Notes: a model not told the origin generated them from the sequence alone. A stretch of 64,000 nt of DNA from Apodemus sylvaticus (GCF_947179515.1 NC_067488.1:38699842-38763841); one strand, 5' to 3'. Positions 1-11,690 are shown, numbered from the stretch's first letter. Program-made: numbers and translations.

Positions 1-262
1 TACCAGAGAGTAGGTCTCGGTGTCATCTTTGCTTCTGTGACTGTGCAACAGATTGGTAGGCAGGTTTCATCAGTGTAGAGGATCACTTGGGACACACAGC
101 ACCAGGACACCACCTGTACCCAGGAACTCTGCAACACCACAGCAATTTGTGCCAGGAGAAAGCAGCTCTCCCAGGGTTGCTGAGATAGCCCTACAGGCAC
201 ACACACAGGAGGGCAAGCTCCTGCCAGTGAAAGCAGGCCCAACTAAAACCAGAGATAATCAG

Positions 263-942
263 ATGGCAAAAGGCAAACTTGGGAACGTTGCTAATAGAAA
301 CCAAGTCAATATGGCACCATCCAAACCCAAGTCTCCCACAACAGCAAGTCCTGGATACCCCAATACACCAGGAAAGTAAGATTTGGATTTAAAATCACAG
401 GTCATGATGCTGATGGAGGGCATCATGGAGGGCTTTAAGAAGGACATAAATAACTCCCATAAAGAAATACAAGAGACCACAAGTAAACAGCGAGAAGCCC
501 TTGAAGAACTAAGGGAAAACACAACAAAACAGGTGAAGAAATTAAACAAAGCCAGGATCTAAAAAAGGAGGTAGAAACAATAACAAAATCACAAAGGGAG
601 ACAACTCTGGACATAGAAAAGCTAGGAAAGAAGTCAGGAATCATGGATCAAGTAACATATAAAGGTAGACATATCAGAATTATGCTGGATATCTCACCAG
701 AGACTATGAAAGCCAGGAGAGCTTCGGTAGACATCATGCAGATCCTAAGGGAACACAAATGCCAACCCAAACTGCTATATCCAGCAAATCTTTCAAGTAC
801 CATAAATGGAGAAACCAAGGTTTTTCATGACAAAAACAAATTTATACAGTATCTTTCCACAAATCCAGCCCTTCAAAGGATAATGAATGGAAAACACCAA
901 CAAAGGGAGGGAAACTACACACAAGATAAAGCAAGAAAGTAA
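263..942 (+). pseudogene. L1 ORF1 remnant (RNA-binding/chaperone protein), broken
   Basis: The start is the ATG at 263 (MAKGKLGNV...), the same N-terminus as the other L1 ORF1s here. ORF1p is normally a trimeric coiled-coil RNA chaperone that packages L1 RNA. Here the CAG/CAA codon after 'TPGK' is TAA (377-379). A 4-nt loss near 550 shifts the frame. At about 643-650 the sequence jumps from the end of the coiled coil straight to 'QVTYKG' of the C-terminal domain, removing about 134 codons (the RRM) relative to the copy at 46.4-47.4 kb. The remaining C-terminal piece, ending at 942, is open. It is a dead fragment; the assignment is secure from the aligned motifs. Confidence 0.9.
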
Positions 943-999
943 TCTCCTTTCAACAAATCCAAAAAAATAACCACACGAACAAAAAAAATTACATCAAAA

Positions 1000-3476
1000 A
1001 CAGCAGGAAGCAGCAATCACTATTCCTTAATATCTCTTAACATCAATGGACTCAATTCCCCAATAAAAAGACATAGACTGCCGGTTGTGGTGGCGCACGC
1101 CGGTAGAATTTGCTGAAGGAGGCAGAGGCAGGAGGATCACGAGTTCGAGGCCAGCCTGGGCTACACATTTTAAAAAAAAGACATAGACTAACAGGCTGGA
1201 TTCATAAACAAGACCCAACATTTTGCTGCATACAGGAAATGCATCTCAGTGTCAAAGAAAAATACCACCTAAGAGTAAAAGGCTAGAAGACAATTTTACA
1301 AGCAAATGGTCCCAGGAAACAAGCTGGAGTAGCCATTCTAATATCAGATAAAATACACTTTCAACCAAAAGTCATCAAAAAAGATACAGAAGGCCACTTT
1401 ATACTCATCAAAGGAACAATTTACCAGGAAGAACTCTCAATTTTGAACATCTATGTCCCAAATACAAGGGCACCTGCATTCGTAAAGGAAAGCTTACTAA
1501 AGCTTAAAGCACACATCGCACCCCACACAAAATTTGTGGGGTACGTAAACACCCCACTCTCTTCAATGGACAGATCAGGGAAGCAAAAACTAAACAGAGT
1601 TACAGTGAAACTAACAGATGTTTTGGATCAAATGGACTTAATCGATATCTATAGAAAATTTCACCCTAAATCAAAAGAATATACCTTCTTCTCAGCACCT
1701 CATGGTACCTTCTCCAAAATTGACCATATAATTGGTCAAAAAACAGACCTCAACAGATATAAGATCAATGGAACTAATTCCATGCTTCCTATCAGATCAC
1801 TGAGGAATAAGGGTGGTCTTCAATAGCAACATAAACTACAAAAAGCCCACATACACATGGAAGCTGAACAATTCTCTACTCAATGATACCTTGGTCAAGG
1901 AAGAAATAAGAAAAGAAATCAAAAACTTTTTAGAATTTAATGAAAAAGAAGGCACAACATACTCAAATTTATGGGACACAATGAAGACTGTGCTAAGAGG
2001 AAAACCTATAGCACTGAGTGCTTGCAAAAAGAAGCTGGAGAGAACATACACTAGTAGTTTAACAGAACACCTGAAAGATTTAGAACAAAAAGAAGCTAAT
2101 ACACCCAAGAGGAGTAGAAGGCAGGACATCATGAAACTCAGGGCTGAAATCAACCAAGTTAAAACAAAAAGAACTATACAAAGAATCAATGAAACTAGGA
2201 GCTGGTTCTTTGAGAAAATCAACAAGATAGATAAACCTTTAGCCAGACTACCCAGAGGGCACAGAGACAGTACCCAAATTAACAAAATCAGAAATGTAAA
2301 GGGTGAAATAACAACAGAAACTGAGGAAATCCAAAAAATTATCATATCCTACTACAAAAGCTTATACTCAACAAAACTGGAAAATATGGATGAAATGGAC
2401 AATTTCCAAGACAGAAACCAACTACCAAAATTTAATCAGGATCAGATAGACCACCTAAATTACCCCTACAGAAATAGAAGTCTTTGACAGTCTCCCAACC
2501 AAAAAAAGCACAGGACTTTAGTGCAGAATTCTATCAGACATTGAAAGGAGACCTAATGCCAATACTCTTCCAAATAGTCCACAAAATTGAAAAGAACCTG
2601 GGGGAAGACCCTTGAGAACATGGGCACAGGGAAAAATTTCCTCAACAGCAATAACTTATGCTCTAAAATCAAGATTTGACAAATGGGACCTCATAAAACT
2701 ACAAAGTTTTTGTAGGGCAAAGGACATTGTCAAAAGGACAAAACAGCAATCAACAAATTGGGAAAAGATCTTTACCAACACTACATCTGACAGAGGGTTT
2801 ATATCCAATATATACAAAGAACTCACAAAGGTAGACTCCAAAGAGCCAAATATCCCCCTTAAAAATGGAGTGCAGAGTTAAACAAAGCATTTTCACCTGA
2901 GGAATATTGAATGGCTGAGAAGCACTTAAAGAAATGTTCAATATCCTTAGGCATCAGGCAAATGCAAATCAAAACAACCCTGAGATTTCAACTCACACCA
3001 GTTAGAATGGCAAAGATCATAAACTCAGGAGAAAACAGGTGCTGGCAAGGATGTGAAGAAAGAGGAACCCTCCTCTACTGCTGGTGGAGTTGCAAGCTGG
3101 TACTACCACTTTGGAAATCAGTCTGATGGTTTCTCAGAAAACTGGAAATTATACTTCCAGAGGACCCCACTATACCACTCCTGGGCATATACCCAGAGGA
3201 TTCTCCAGCATGTAGTAAGAACACATGCTCCACTATATTCATAGCAGCCCTATTTTAATAGCCAGAAGCTGGGAAGAACCCAGGTGTCCCTCAACGGAGG
3301 AGAGGATACAGAAAATATGGTATATATACACTATACCATACTATTCAGCCATTAGAAACAATGAATTCATGAAATTCTTAGACAAATGAATGGAACTGGA
3401 GAACATCATCCTAAGTGAGGTAACCCAGTCTCAAAATAACACTCATTGTATACACTTACTGATAAATGGATATTAG
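1000..3476 (+). pseudogene. L1 ORF2 remnant (endonuclease-reverse transcriptase), broken
   Basis: The reading begins at the position equivalent to the ORF2 start, where ATG is ACA (1000-1002). The endonuclease part is recognisable: 'LNINGLNSPIKRH', then after the B1 insertion 'CIQEMHL' with the catalytic Glu, and 'KIDHIIG'. Stops and shifts follow at about 1284, 1826 and 2487. Near 2590 the sequence jumps from early RT ('HKIEK') to the region after RT ('GTGKNFL'), dropping the FADD catalytic block. The C-terminal Cys motif is present but its His is Tyr ('GTLLYCWW'). The normal C-terminus 'INGY' ends at the TAG at 3474-3476. It cannot encode an enzyme. Confidence 0.92.
1080..1174 (+). mobile_element. 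Short B1 SINE inserted in L1 ORF2
   Basis: It has the B1 (7SL-derived) hallmarks 'GTGGTGGCGCACGCC', 'GGAGGCAGAGGCAGGAGGAT' and 'GAGTTCGAGGCCAGCCTGG'. The duplicated middle part of B1 is missing, so 'GCCAGCCTGG' runs directly into 'GCTACACA'. The usual box around 'TTTAATCCCAGCACTTGG' is replaced by an unrelated short stretch. The element ends in an A-run. It is flanked by the 15-bp target-site duplication AAAAAGACATAGACT (1065-1079 and 1175-1189), which comes from L1 ORF2. It therefore inserted after the L1. Confidence 0.93.
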
Positions 3477-3732
3477 CCAAACTCTTGGAATACCCAAGAC
3501 ACAATTCACATATCAAATGATGCCCAAGAATAAGGAAGGAGTGGCTCCTGGTCCTGGAAAGGCTCAGTGCAGCAGTATAGGGGAATACCAGGACAGGGAA
3601 TTGGGAAGGGGTGGATTGGGGAACAGGAGGAGGAAAGAGTGCTCATGGGACTTTTGGGGAGGGAGGATCCAGGAAAGGAAAAATCACTTGAAATGTAAAT
3701 AAAGAATATATTGAATTAAAAGAAAAAAAGAA

Positions 3733-4125
3733 ATAAGTTATTAGAAAGGTCTTTCCAACAGAGTTCTGTAGTAGAACCAATTTAATTTAATCTTATCCCT
3801 GACAAGCTTACAAATAAATGAGAATCAAACTATCATTTTATTTGGCTTTGACAAGTACTGGGGATAACCCCTAGTTTACTCTTCTAACTGATGACCTGGC
3901 TGCCTCCCCTGTGACATACCCCCAGATACTGTCTGCTTCACATGGCCAGGGTGTTGATGGTTTCTCTCCCCTCAGAGCAGCTTCCTGGCTTCATTTTCCC
4001 TTTTGTTCTCCTTGTTCCCTATAACCCGACCTCTCCTCACTCTATCAATTAACTCAAAACCCACCTCTAATCCCTTCAGTAATTAGCTGCAGATAATTTT
4101 ATTTAACCAATAGTATAAAATTAAC
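3733..4125. other. No gene seen; possible decayed repeat
   Basis: Short unique-looking stretch between the L1 tail and the LTR-like repeat. No open frame of note. The wording of 3790-4120 (CT-rich, ending 'TTAACCAATAG') is vaguely like a decayed rodent LTR, but I cannot place it in a family. Confidence 0.35.
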
Positions 4126-4530
4126 TGTCTTAATGTTTTTATTCCTGCACAAAACATCATGACCAAGAAGCAAGTTGGGAACGAGAGTTTATTCAGCTTA
4201 CAGTTTCACAGTGCTGTTCATTACCAAAGGAAGTCAGGGCTGGAACTCAAACAAGGTAGAAACCTGGAAGCAGGAGCTGATGCAGAGGCCCTGTAGGGAT
4301 GTTGCTTACTGTCTTGCTTCCCTTGGCTTGCCCAGCTTCCTTTCTTCTATAACCCAGGACTATCAGCCCATGGATAGCACCACCCACAATGGACCTTCCC
4401 ACCCAATTAATTGCTCATTAATTGAGAAAATGCCTTACAACTGGATTTTATGGCAGCATTTCCTGAAGGGAGGCTGCTTTCTCTGTGATATCTTCAGCTT
4501 GTGTCAAGTTGACACACAAAACCAGTACAA
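4126..4530. repeat. LTR-like rodent repeat, copy 1 of 2
   Basis: This unit starts TGTCTTA, continues 'ACATCATGACCAAGAAGCAA' and ends near 'GTGTCAAGTTGACAC...CAGTACA'. The same sequence recurs at 5689-6048 in the same orientation. I know this wording as a widespread rodent medium-reiteration repeat, but am not sure of its family name (an RMER-type name is possible). The TG start and the direct-repeat arrangement suggest LTRs. The open frames across it (for example 4175-4534) are chance frames in repeat DNA. Confidence 0.65.
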
Positions 4531-5688
4531 CTGACCCCTCATCAACTTGGCACACAAACACATCACTATTAAGCCTCAAACCCTTACTTTCTTATTCATC
4601 CTCAGGATCTAAATAACTTTAAAAGTCCCACAGTCTTTACCAATTCTTACATATTAAAATTTCAATCCTTTTAAAATATTCAATCTCTTTTGAAATTCCA
4701 AGTCTCTTAACTGTGGGCTTCATTAAAATACTTTTCTACTTCAAGAGGGAAAAATATCAGGACATAGTAACAATCAAAAGTAAAATTAAACACTAACCTT
4801 TCAATGTCTGGGATCCACTCATGATTGATCTTCTGGGCTCCTTCAAGGGTTTGAGTCACTTCTCCAGCTCTGCCCTTTGTAGCAAAACAGCTTGTGTTCT
4901 AGGCTCTAGGTGCCTATACTCCACTGCTGCTGTTGTTCTTGGTAGTCATTGTGTATTGGCATCTCCAAAACACTGCTGTCTTCTGCTGCAACTGGACTGC
5001 ACTTTCACAAATACCCTCTCATAGGCTCTTTTCATGTTGTTAAGCCTCCAACTTCTCTGCATGAGCGCTTCAGTTCTGGGCTGTCAAATTCAATTGAGGC
5101 TGCACCTTCACCAATGGTTTCTCCTGACCTCTTACATTGCCAAGCATCAGCTGCTATGCCTTCATGTTTCAAAACCAGTACCAACTTGGTGACACATTGC
5201 CAAGTCCAGCTGTAGCACCAGGTATAAGGTACAACCCTAACTGCCTCTGGAACACAACTTTTCTGTGCTTTCAGGAAACAATTCCCCTAAGATTTCACCT
5301 TAGTGATGCTGGTCTCTTCTTAATTACTGCTAATTTTGTAGTCCCAGCTAACCAGCATCTATCCTCCTAGTAATGCAAGGGTTTTGCTTTAAAAGTTCTG
5401 CTATCTTGTTAATCACAGCTGATTAGCCCCAGCTAACCAAAACCACAGAATTTTCACAATCAAGACAGCAACAGTCCTGATAAGAGTCTTTAATCTTTCC
5501 TCTGAAATTTCACAAGCCAAACCTCCATCATTTGCAGTGTTTTCAATGTTATCTCCCAAGCTCCTCAAGATCCAACAGAGCTCTAAACACCCAATGGCTC
5601 TTCTAGCCCAAAGTTCCACAGTATTTCCACAGTCCTTACAAAAATATGGTCAGGCTGTCACAGGAATACCACACTCCCAGTACCAATT
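4531..5688. other. Internal segment between the two LTR-like copies
   Basis: About 1.16 kb lying between two direct copies of the same repeat. It contains no recognisable gag, protease, RT or envelope motif and no long open frame. No clear primer-binding site follows copy 1 and no clear polypurine tract precedes copy 2. It may be the internal part of a non-autonomous LTR element, or a repeat with internal duplication. Confidence 0.5.
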
Positions 5689-6048
5689 TGTCTTACTCGG
5701 GGTTTCTATTCCTACACAAAACATCATGACCAAGAAGCAAGTTGGGCAGGAAAGGGTTTATGCAGTTTATACCCCCACATTACGTTTCATCTCCAAAGGA
5801 AGTAAGGACTAGAACTCACACAAGGTAGGAATCTGGAGGTAGGAGCTGATGCAGAAGCCATGGAGGAACACTGTTAGTTTACTGGCTTGCTCAGCTTGCT
5901 TTCTCATAGAACTCAGGACTACCAGCCCAGGGATGGCACCACCCACCCTTGATTAGTAATTGAGAAAATGCCTTACAGCTGGATCTTATAGAGACATTTC
6001 CCCAGCAGAGGCTCCTTTCTCTGTGATAATTTCCTGTGTCAAGTTCAA
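5689..6048. repeat. LTR-like rodent repeat, copy 2 of 2
   Basis: Second copy of the 4126-4530 unit, again starting TGTCTTA and carrying 'ACATCATGACCAAGAAGCAA' and 'TGAGAAAATGCCTTACA'. Its end runs into a CA microsatellite, so the right boundary and any flanking duplication are lost. The two copies differ by many substitutions, so neither is young. Confidence 0.65.
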
Positions 6049-6055
6049 ACACACA

Positions 6056-6098
<43 letters not shown>
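6049..6098. repeat. (CA)n microsatellite
   Basis: Nearly pure CA dinucleotides grown out of the 3' end of the LTR-like repeat. Confidence 0.97.
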
Positions 6099-7841
6099 GA
6101 TTTGCACAACAAAAGCTTGCAAGTGTGGGAATTCACTCCTAAACCTAGACCTTTGGGTACAGAATTAGCATTACAATACATATCAACAGAGCAAAGCTCA
6201 ACAGTACCCTAGGGGCAGTTCCAACTGAAAGGAAAACAACCTCATTTATTTTTCTCTTCCCAGCCTATATTTTGCCTATAGCTTTGTCTTAGATTGCAAC
6301 ATAATGACAATTCTAGTAGAATCTAGATATCTACTAGAAAAAAACAACTTTTTCTAGAGAAGGCAACTGGCCTTTCTATCCTGTATGCCCATTAGCATTT
6401 ACAATATACTTCTGAATTCTCAAACAATCCATATCCTTTCCAGCCTCTATTAAAGTGCTATTCACCATTTATCACTGAGCCCACAGGAGCCACTGTAGAT
6501 TGGTGTCTCCTTTGTGGGTAACTGGATAATTCAGCTCCATTTCTATACTTCAAGAATCCTTCTGTGAAATTCATCAAGTATACTCACTAGTATTTCCTGA
6601 GTCAGTATCTAGGAATGCCAGATATGAGGAACCCTTTCTGAGAAATTCTGTTAAGCACAGTAGTAGCCAAATTTTTATTACCTCCTAGAAGGGTGGATCA
6701 TCACATTCTTGTGTCAGAACCTGGTATCAGTGTCACAGTCTGCATTATTTCAGTTCTTACCTAGAACAAGCTCTATGAAGCCTGGTTTTGACAATAGAAG
6801 GAACAGATCTGTGGATTCCTGGTGTTACATGTGGCTTCAGGATATGCTTCAGTCCTCAAACCAGAGACAGCCATAACTGATTGGGAATGGGATCTGAGAG
6901 CATGGGGGTGATCACTAAGTCTGAGCAAAGAAATCAAATGTCTGTAAATGCTCATGTAATTGGCATTGTTTTGTACGTAAATCCCCTGCTTATATCTGCT
7001 CTTAGCTTTGTTATTACTAACTGAAAATAATAACTGGTGTTGATTTAATCTAGCTTCCAATATTTTGATTGCAGTTATTTTCCTATTATGTTGTTTGAGC
7101 AGACTAGTCCAGGCTGACCTGATTCTAAGATGATTAGATACATTCTCTCCACTTACTATCCTCAATCAGTGTCCCGCAGCATAGACAAGATGGAGATTGA
7201 AGGGGTGATGCTTACCTTCCTACTCACATCTCTTAAATGGAATAGCCCTAAACTCAATGTTTTAAATCTTGTTTATTATTAATAATTTGTGGATTAGATG
7301 GTAAAATCTGTTTCAACCATATATCTGTTGCTTCAGTTGATATATAAAATTTTCATTCCTGAATTTCACCATTTTTGCTTACATTTATATTAACTTTTGA
7401 TAAATTTTTTTGATCAATGCAATATTATATAGTATACATTTTAGCTTTGCATTTGGATTTGGATTTGTAGTCTTTGGGACATAATATGCATTTGCGATAT
7501 CTTAGCATTAAGAAAGAAATAAGTAAAAATGTCAAAAAACAATATCCCACACTAGGATTGCATTGTTAACAGGGAGTTCAGTTATCAGCTCCTTCCTTGT
7601 AGGGTACATTTATCCACTGAAAAATACGATGGAAAAATCAAAAGACATTAGAGTTTATTTGAAAAGAAATGGGGATTGCTTATCTACATAGTTTAAAATA
7701 CAAAGAACAAGCCAAGGACCAAGGAGTCTTAAAGTACAGAACTTGGAACTTGCTTTCAGTGGGCAGTAAGGTTTATTCATAATGGCTAGATGTCACAGTG
7801 CTTCTATGGTAGTATGATTTGAAACATGGTGATTCCATATT
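6099..7841. other. Unique AT-rich sequence, no gene recognised
   Basis: I see no recognisable coding exon, RNA gene or mobile element. The open frame on the - strand at 6773-7165 (130 codons) has no familiar motif and is treated as chance. Confidence 0.5.
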
Positions 7842-7912
7842 CACACACACACACACACACACACAGACACACACACACACACACAGACACACACAGACAC
7901 ACACACACACAG
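7842..7912. repeat. (CA)n microsatellite with CAGA interruptions
   Basis: CA dinucleotides interrupted at regular places by CAGA. Confidence 0.97.
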
Positions 7913-8154
7913 AGTGGTGCCCTTATAATTCTAAACCAAGGCTGAGAATAAATCAGTAAATAGCAATACTTTAAAAATGACAGCTCTTCCTTGATTTGGT
8001 CTCTATCAAGGGTTTGCTTTGGTCTCTAAATGGGGTCTCTAAAGAGCTTTGCTGTTTCTTGGTTTTCAATTGTTTGATAGAACACCTGGCTCCTCCATCA
8101 CTTAGCCACTTGACTGCCCTGGAGATGGCCAATTAGCCTTAAGAAAGTCTAATG

Positions 8155-8634
8155 AGCACTCACAAAAAGAGACCTAACGTGACTGCCCTCCTGAAAGACC
8201 CAACAAGTAGCTGAAAGAGTCAGATACACATATTTGCACCCAAGCAATGTACAGAAGATGCTGATCCCTGTGGTTGAATTAGAGGAAAACTGTAAGAAGC
8301 TGAGGAAGAGGGCAACACTGTAGGAGGACCAGCAGTCTTAATTAACCTGGACCCCTGAGATCTCTCAGATACTATAACACCAACCTGGTAGCACATATCA
8401 GCTGATATGAGTTCCTCAACAGCAGAGGACTGCCAGGTCTGGGTTTAGTCAGAGAAGATGCACCTAACCTTCAAGAGACTGGAGGCCCGAGGTGGTTTAG
8501 AAGTCTTGTGGGGTGGGGTTGGAGAGAGGAGACATCCTCGTGGAGACAGGGAGAGAGGTGTGGAGGAAGTATGGGATGTGGAATAGTCGGAGGGTGGACC
8601 AGGAGGGGAATAAAATCTGGAGTTTAACTTTAAA
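8155..8634 (+). mobile_element. Old L1 3'UTR fragment (Lx-like)
   Basis: It contains the old murine L1 3'UTR series 'CTGAAAGACCCAACAAG', 'AATTAACCTGGACCCC', 'GATGCACCTAACC' and 'TCAAGAGACTGGAGGCC', ending in 'GGAATAAAATCTGGAG'. The reverse complement of this same 3'UTR type appears at 36.6-37.0 kb. No ORF sequence is attached, so this is a 5'-truncated insertion. The family name is from memory; the shared sequence inside the window is direct evidence. Confidence 0.75.
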
Positions 8635-8682
8635 ATACATACATACATACATACATACATACATACATACATACATACATAC
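8635..8682. repeat. (ATAC)n microsatellite at the L1 tail
   Basis: A run of about 11 ATAC units placed exactly where the poly(A) tail of the preceding L1 3'UTR should be. It probably grew from that tail. Confidence 0.96.
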
Positions 8683-8835
8683 GAAAGGCTAACGCGATAG
8701 AAGGAATATTCATACCTTTAATGAGATGATGTAGTTTTCTTTTCCAGGAAGCAAACTTCTAGTGCCATCATTGGATCACTAAATCCATCCAGCTTCACTA
8801 AATCTGCCTGCACTCCTGGGTTACTCAGAAAAGTA

Positions 8836-9134
8836 TTGTCTTTCTTTCTTTTCCTTCCTTTTATTCTCTTTTCTTGTTATGGTCACAGTTATTGTTGTTC
8901 TGGTTCTCTTGCTCCCCTCCTTCCTCTTCTCATTCTTGTTCTATTGTTCTCCTTCTCTTTTTCTCCTCCCTCCCATACTCTCTCCTTTTCCACATTTGCT
9001 CTCCTCTTCCTTCCTTCCTTCCTTCCTTCCTTCCTTCCTTCCTTCCTTCCTTCCTTCTTTCCTTCCTTCCTTCCTTCTCTTTTTCTCTCTCGATTTTTCT
9101 CTTTCTCTCTTTCTCTCTTCTCTCTTTCTTTCTC

Positions 9135-9215
<81 letters not shown>

Positions 9216-9219
9216 ATCT
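8836..9219. repeat. Long pyrimidine tract: (TTCC)n then (TTTC)n
   Basis: The top strand is almost entirely C and T. A TTCC array runs from about 9007 to 9077 and a TTTC array from about 9135 to 9212. The 'proteins' read from all three frames are poly-Ser/Leu/Phe artefacts. Confidence 0.97.
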
Positions 9220-9450
9220 CCTTTCTCATGGCAAGACTACTAGCTTGGTTGCCCTGTGGTTTTCTTTGTGTCTTCTAAGTTTTGTCCTGGAACTTTCTTC
9301 TGAATCATTTTTGAGGGTGGAGCCAGTTTTCATAGTTAACATACTGCATTTCTAAAATTTCTTGCAACAGAATGTGGAGAGAAATAAAGAAGCCATTGGA
9401 AGAAGAGTTGAAAGAACATTTATGGGAAAAGATGGTCGGATACTGTCTCA

Positions 9451-9451
9451 T

Positions 9452-9498
<47 letters not shown>

Positions 9499-9510
9499 TC
9501 TATTTATTTA
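9451..9510. repeat. (TTTA)n microsatellite
   Basis: About 15 TTTA units with one TCTA variant. Confidence 0.97.
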
Positions 9511-10994
9511 CTGGTACTACCACACTGAGAACGATTTCATTTTAGTATACGCACTTATAGAGCTTACCTTCTTATTGATTAGTTTGTGTATACATGGATA
9601 GGCATGCACCTAGGAGAGGTTTCATTATTGGTTGTTACACTTACATGCAATGGCCAAGAATTATTCAATAGGAAGACACAGTTCTGTTATGGACAATTTT
9701 TTCTGTATATACATGTATATATTTCATGTTTAAGTTTCCCATACTGGAAACTCCTTACATATAATGTATTTTATTTCAGGTTTTTCTCTCATTAAGTTCT
9801 TAATTTAAAAGTAGTTCATGAGCACATAGTTAGGTCATAGGGTATTTATTTATTTAATACTGGTAGTATATCTAGTATGAGGTAACATTCTTTGGAAGTA
9901 TGGGTGGCAGAGGCTTTGCAACACTTCTATGACAGTAAAAAGGACCTATTTCAGGAATTTGGATATATTAGTATCTTTTTAGAATTAATTTTGTTTGGTG
10001 GTGGGGTGATTATTTTTGGGAAATCAGGTTAGCTGTCTACCAAAACATGTATTATATAAGGTATCAAATACCACTTCCTATTAATAGATAGACTGCTATA
10101 AATTCTTTACTCTAGTTTCAGGAAGTAAACCGGCATGTTGTTGTCAGATAATTTAAAATAATAACCAAAAGATTGTCTGCTTTATATTATCAGGGCATGT
10201 AGGCCATTTTGAATAATCTCAAATCAAATAATTCTCTTCTGCATAGAGCATACATACAGACTTCCTTCTTCTTTGTTGTGTTACTTACACTTAATAAATC
10301 ATGTTTTCATTAAAATGCTAGAGTAGATCAGTTATCTAGAGATAAGAACTTTGACTGAAAACATGGAAGGTTATCAATCCAAGTACCAGGGCAAATGAAT
10401 ATACATTACTTTGGAATAATGATTAATTGCATTCTTGGGAGTTAACTTCAAGATTATTGTGACAGATATTTATGTTAAGAATAGGAGATCAAAAAGCCAT
10501 GTGCTAGGAGAATTCAGGAGTTAACACTCTTTTCATCAGTATTCAAAATTTTATGTCAGTTATCTGCTAGATATTGTACCATTGTTATTTTTATTCCTTT
10601 AAATATTTGCATCATGCTATGTTTAAATACATACATTCCTTGTATGACACAAATATATCCAGTTTTTTTTTCTTCTTCATTTACCAAGACTGAAGGATGC
10701 ATAAAGAAGATAAGTATTCTTGTTAAAGGCTACTGAGCAGAATCAAACTCTAGACTATAGAATTGATTACTAAGGAATACATTGAAGTTAAAAAGAAAAA
10801 AGAAGAGAACATAGCAGTGCAACTCTGCCTGTTTTCCTAGAGGTCTGTAGGCACCAGGGACCTCAGGTAAGCCCCTTCCTACTCCAAGCCCATGGTAGGC
10901 AACTCTCTTTAAAGCACAACAAACAGGAGCAAACTGTGCTCCATACCTTGGCTGAATTTCCCTCCACCCACCCCAACTCTGCCTGCTCTCTGAG
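9511..10994. other. Unique AT-rich sequence, no gene recognised
   Basis: No recognised exon, RNA gene or repeat in this stretch. Confidence 0.5.
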
Positions 10995-11690
10995 ACATAA
11001 CATACCCAAACTTATGGGATACAATGAATGAAGTTATAAGAGGGAAGCTCCTGGGAATATGTGTCATCTTTAAAAAGTTGTGAAATCTTATATTATCAAC
11101 TTGCACACATCTGAAAAACTCTAGAACAAAAAGAAGTACATACACCTGGGAGAAATAGGAGGCAGGGAATAAACTCAAGGCAGAAATCAATGAATTAGAA
11201 AAAAAAAAAAAAAGAAGCCAATAAGGAGAATCAACAAAACCAAGAGTTGATTCTTTGAGAAAATCAACAAGATAGACAAACACTTGGTCAAACTAACTAA
11301 AAAGCAGAGAGAACAGATCCAAATGAACAAAATCGGAAATAAAAAGGAGATCATAACAACAGACACCAAGAAAATCCAAAAAATCATTAGCTTTTACCTG
11401 AAAAGCATATGTTCCTCAAAATTGGAAAATCTAAACAAAATGGAACCTTTTGCTGATAGATACCACTTATCAAACTTAAATAAAGATCAGGTAACCAATT
11501 TAAGTAGCCCTATAACACCTTAGGAAATAGAAGCAGTCATTAAAATCCTCTCAAACCAAAACAAAAAAATAAAACTGCAGAATTCTGCCAAACTTTCAAA
11601 AATGAGCTAACAGGAATAAATACTCCTCTATTCCACAAAACAGACAGAGAAGAACCACTAACAAACTCATTCCATAAGGCACAGAAGATG
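10995..11690 (+). pseudogene. Old L1 ORF2 fragment (linker between endonuclease and RT)
   Basis: The translation in shifting frames follows the same order as ORF2 of the young copy. It starts near 'YPNLWDTM' (11007), then shows 'TKSWFFEKINKIDK'-like wording and 'NKIGNKKEIITTDTKKIQKI', and ends just before the RT core. It has many substitutions and small indels, including an A-run at 11199-11213. It is much older than the neighbouring L1 at 11960 and has no 3'UTR or tail, so it is an isolated relic. No residual function. Confidence 0.85.

Larger units (their letters stand above)
1..3732 (+). mobile_element. LINE-1 copy A, internally deleted, 5' end beyond the window
   Basis: A non-LTR retrotransposon in order: 5'UTR remnant (1-262), ORF1 remnant, inter-ORF spacer, ORF2 remnant, 3'UTR (3477 on) and an A-rich tail near 3705-3732. 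The 5'UTR matches, in reverse complement, the 5'UTR of the copy at 44.2-47.9 kb, so both belong to the same older subfamily. Compared with the full-length copy at 49-56 kb it has lost about 0.4 kb of ORF1 and about 1.44 kb of the ORF2 reverse transcriptase region, and a B1 SINE has landed in ORF2. No function remains. Because the left end is cut by the window, no target-site duplication can be checked. Confidence 0.95.

Noticed and set aside
4175..5812. Several 70-120-codon frames
   Set aside because: They lie in the LTR-like repeat and its internal part and match nothing recognisable.
8836..9355. Overlapping long frames rich in Ser, Phe and Leu
   Set aside because: They are readings of TTCC/TTTC arrays in all three frames; no gene signals.
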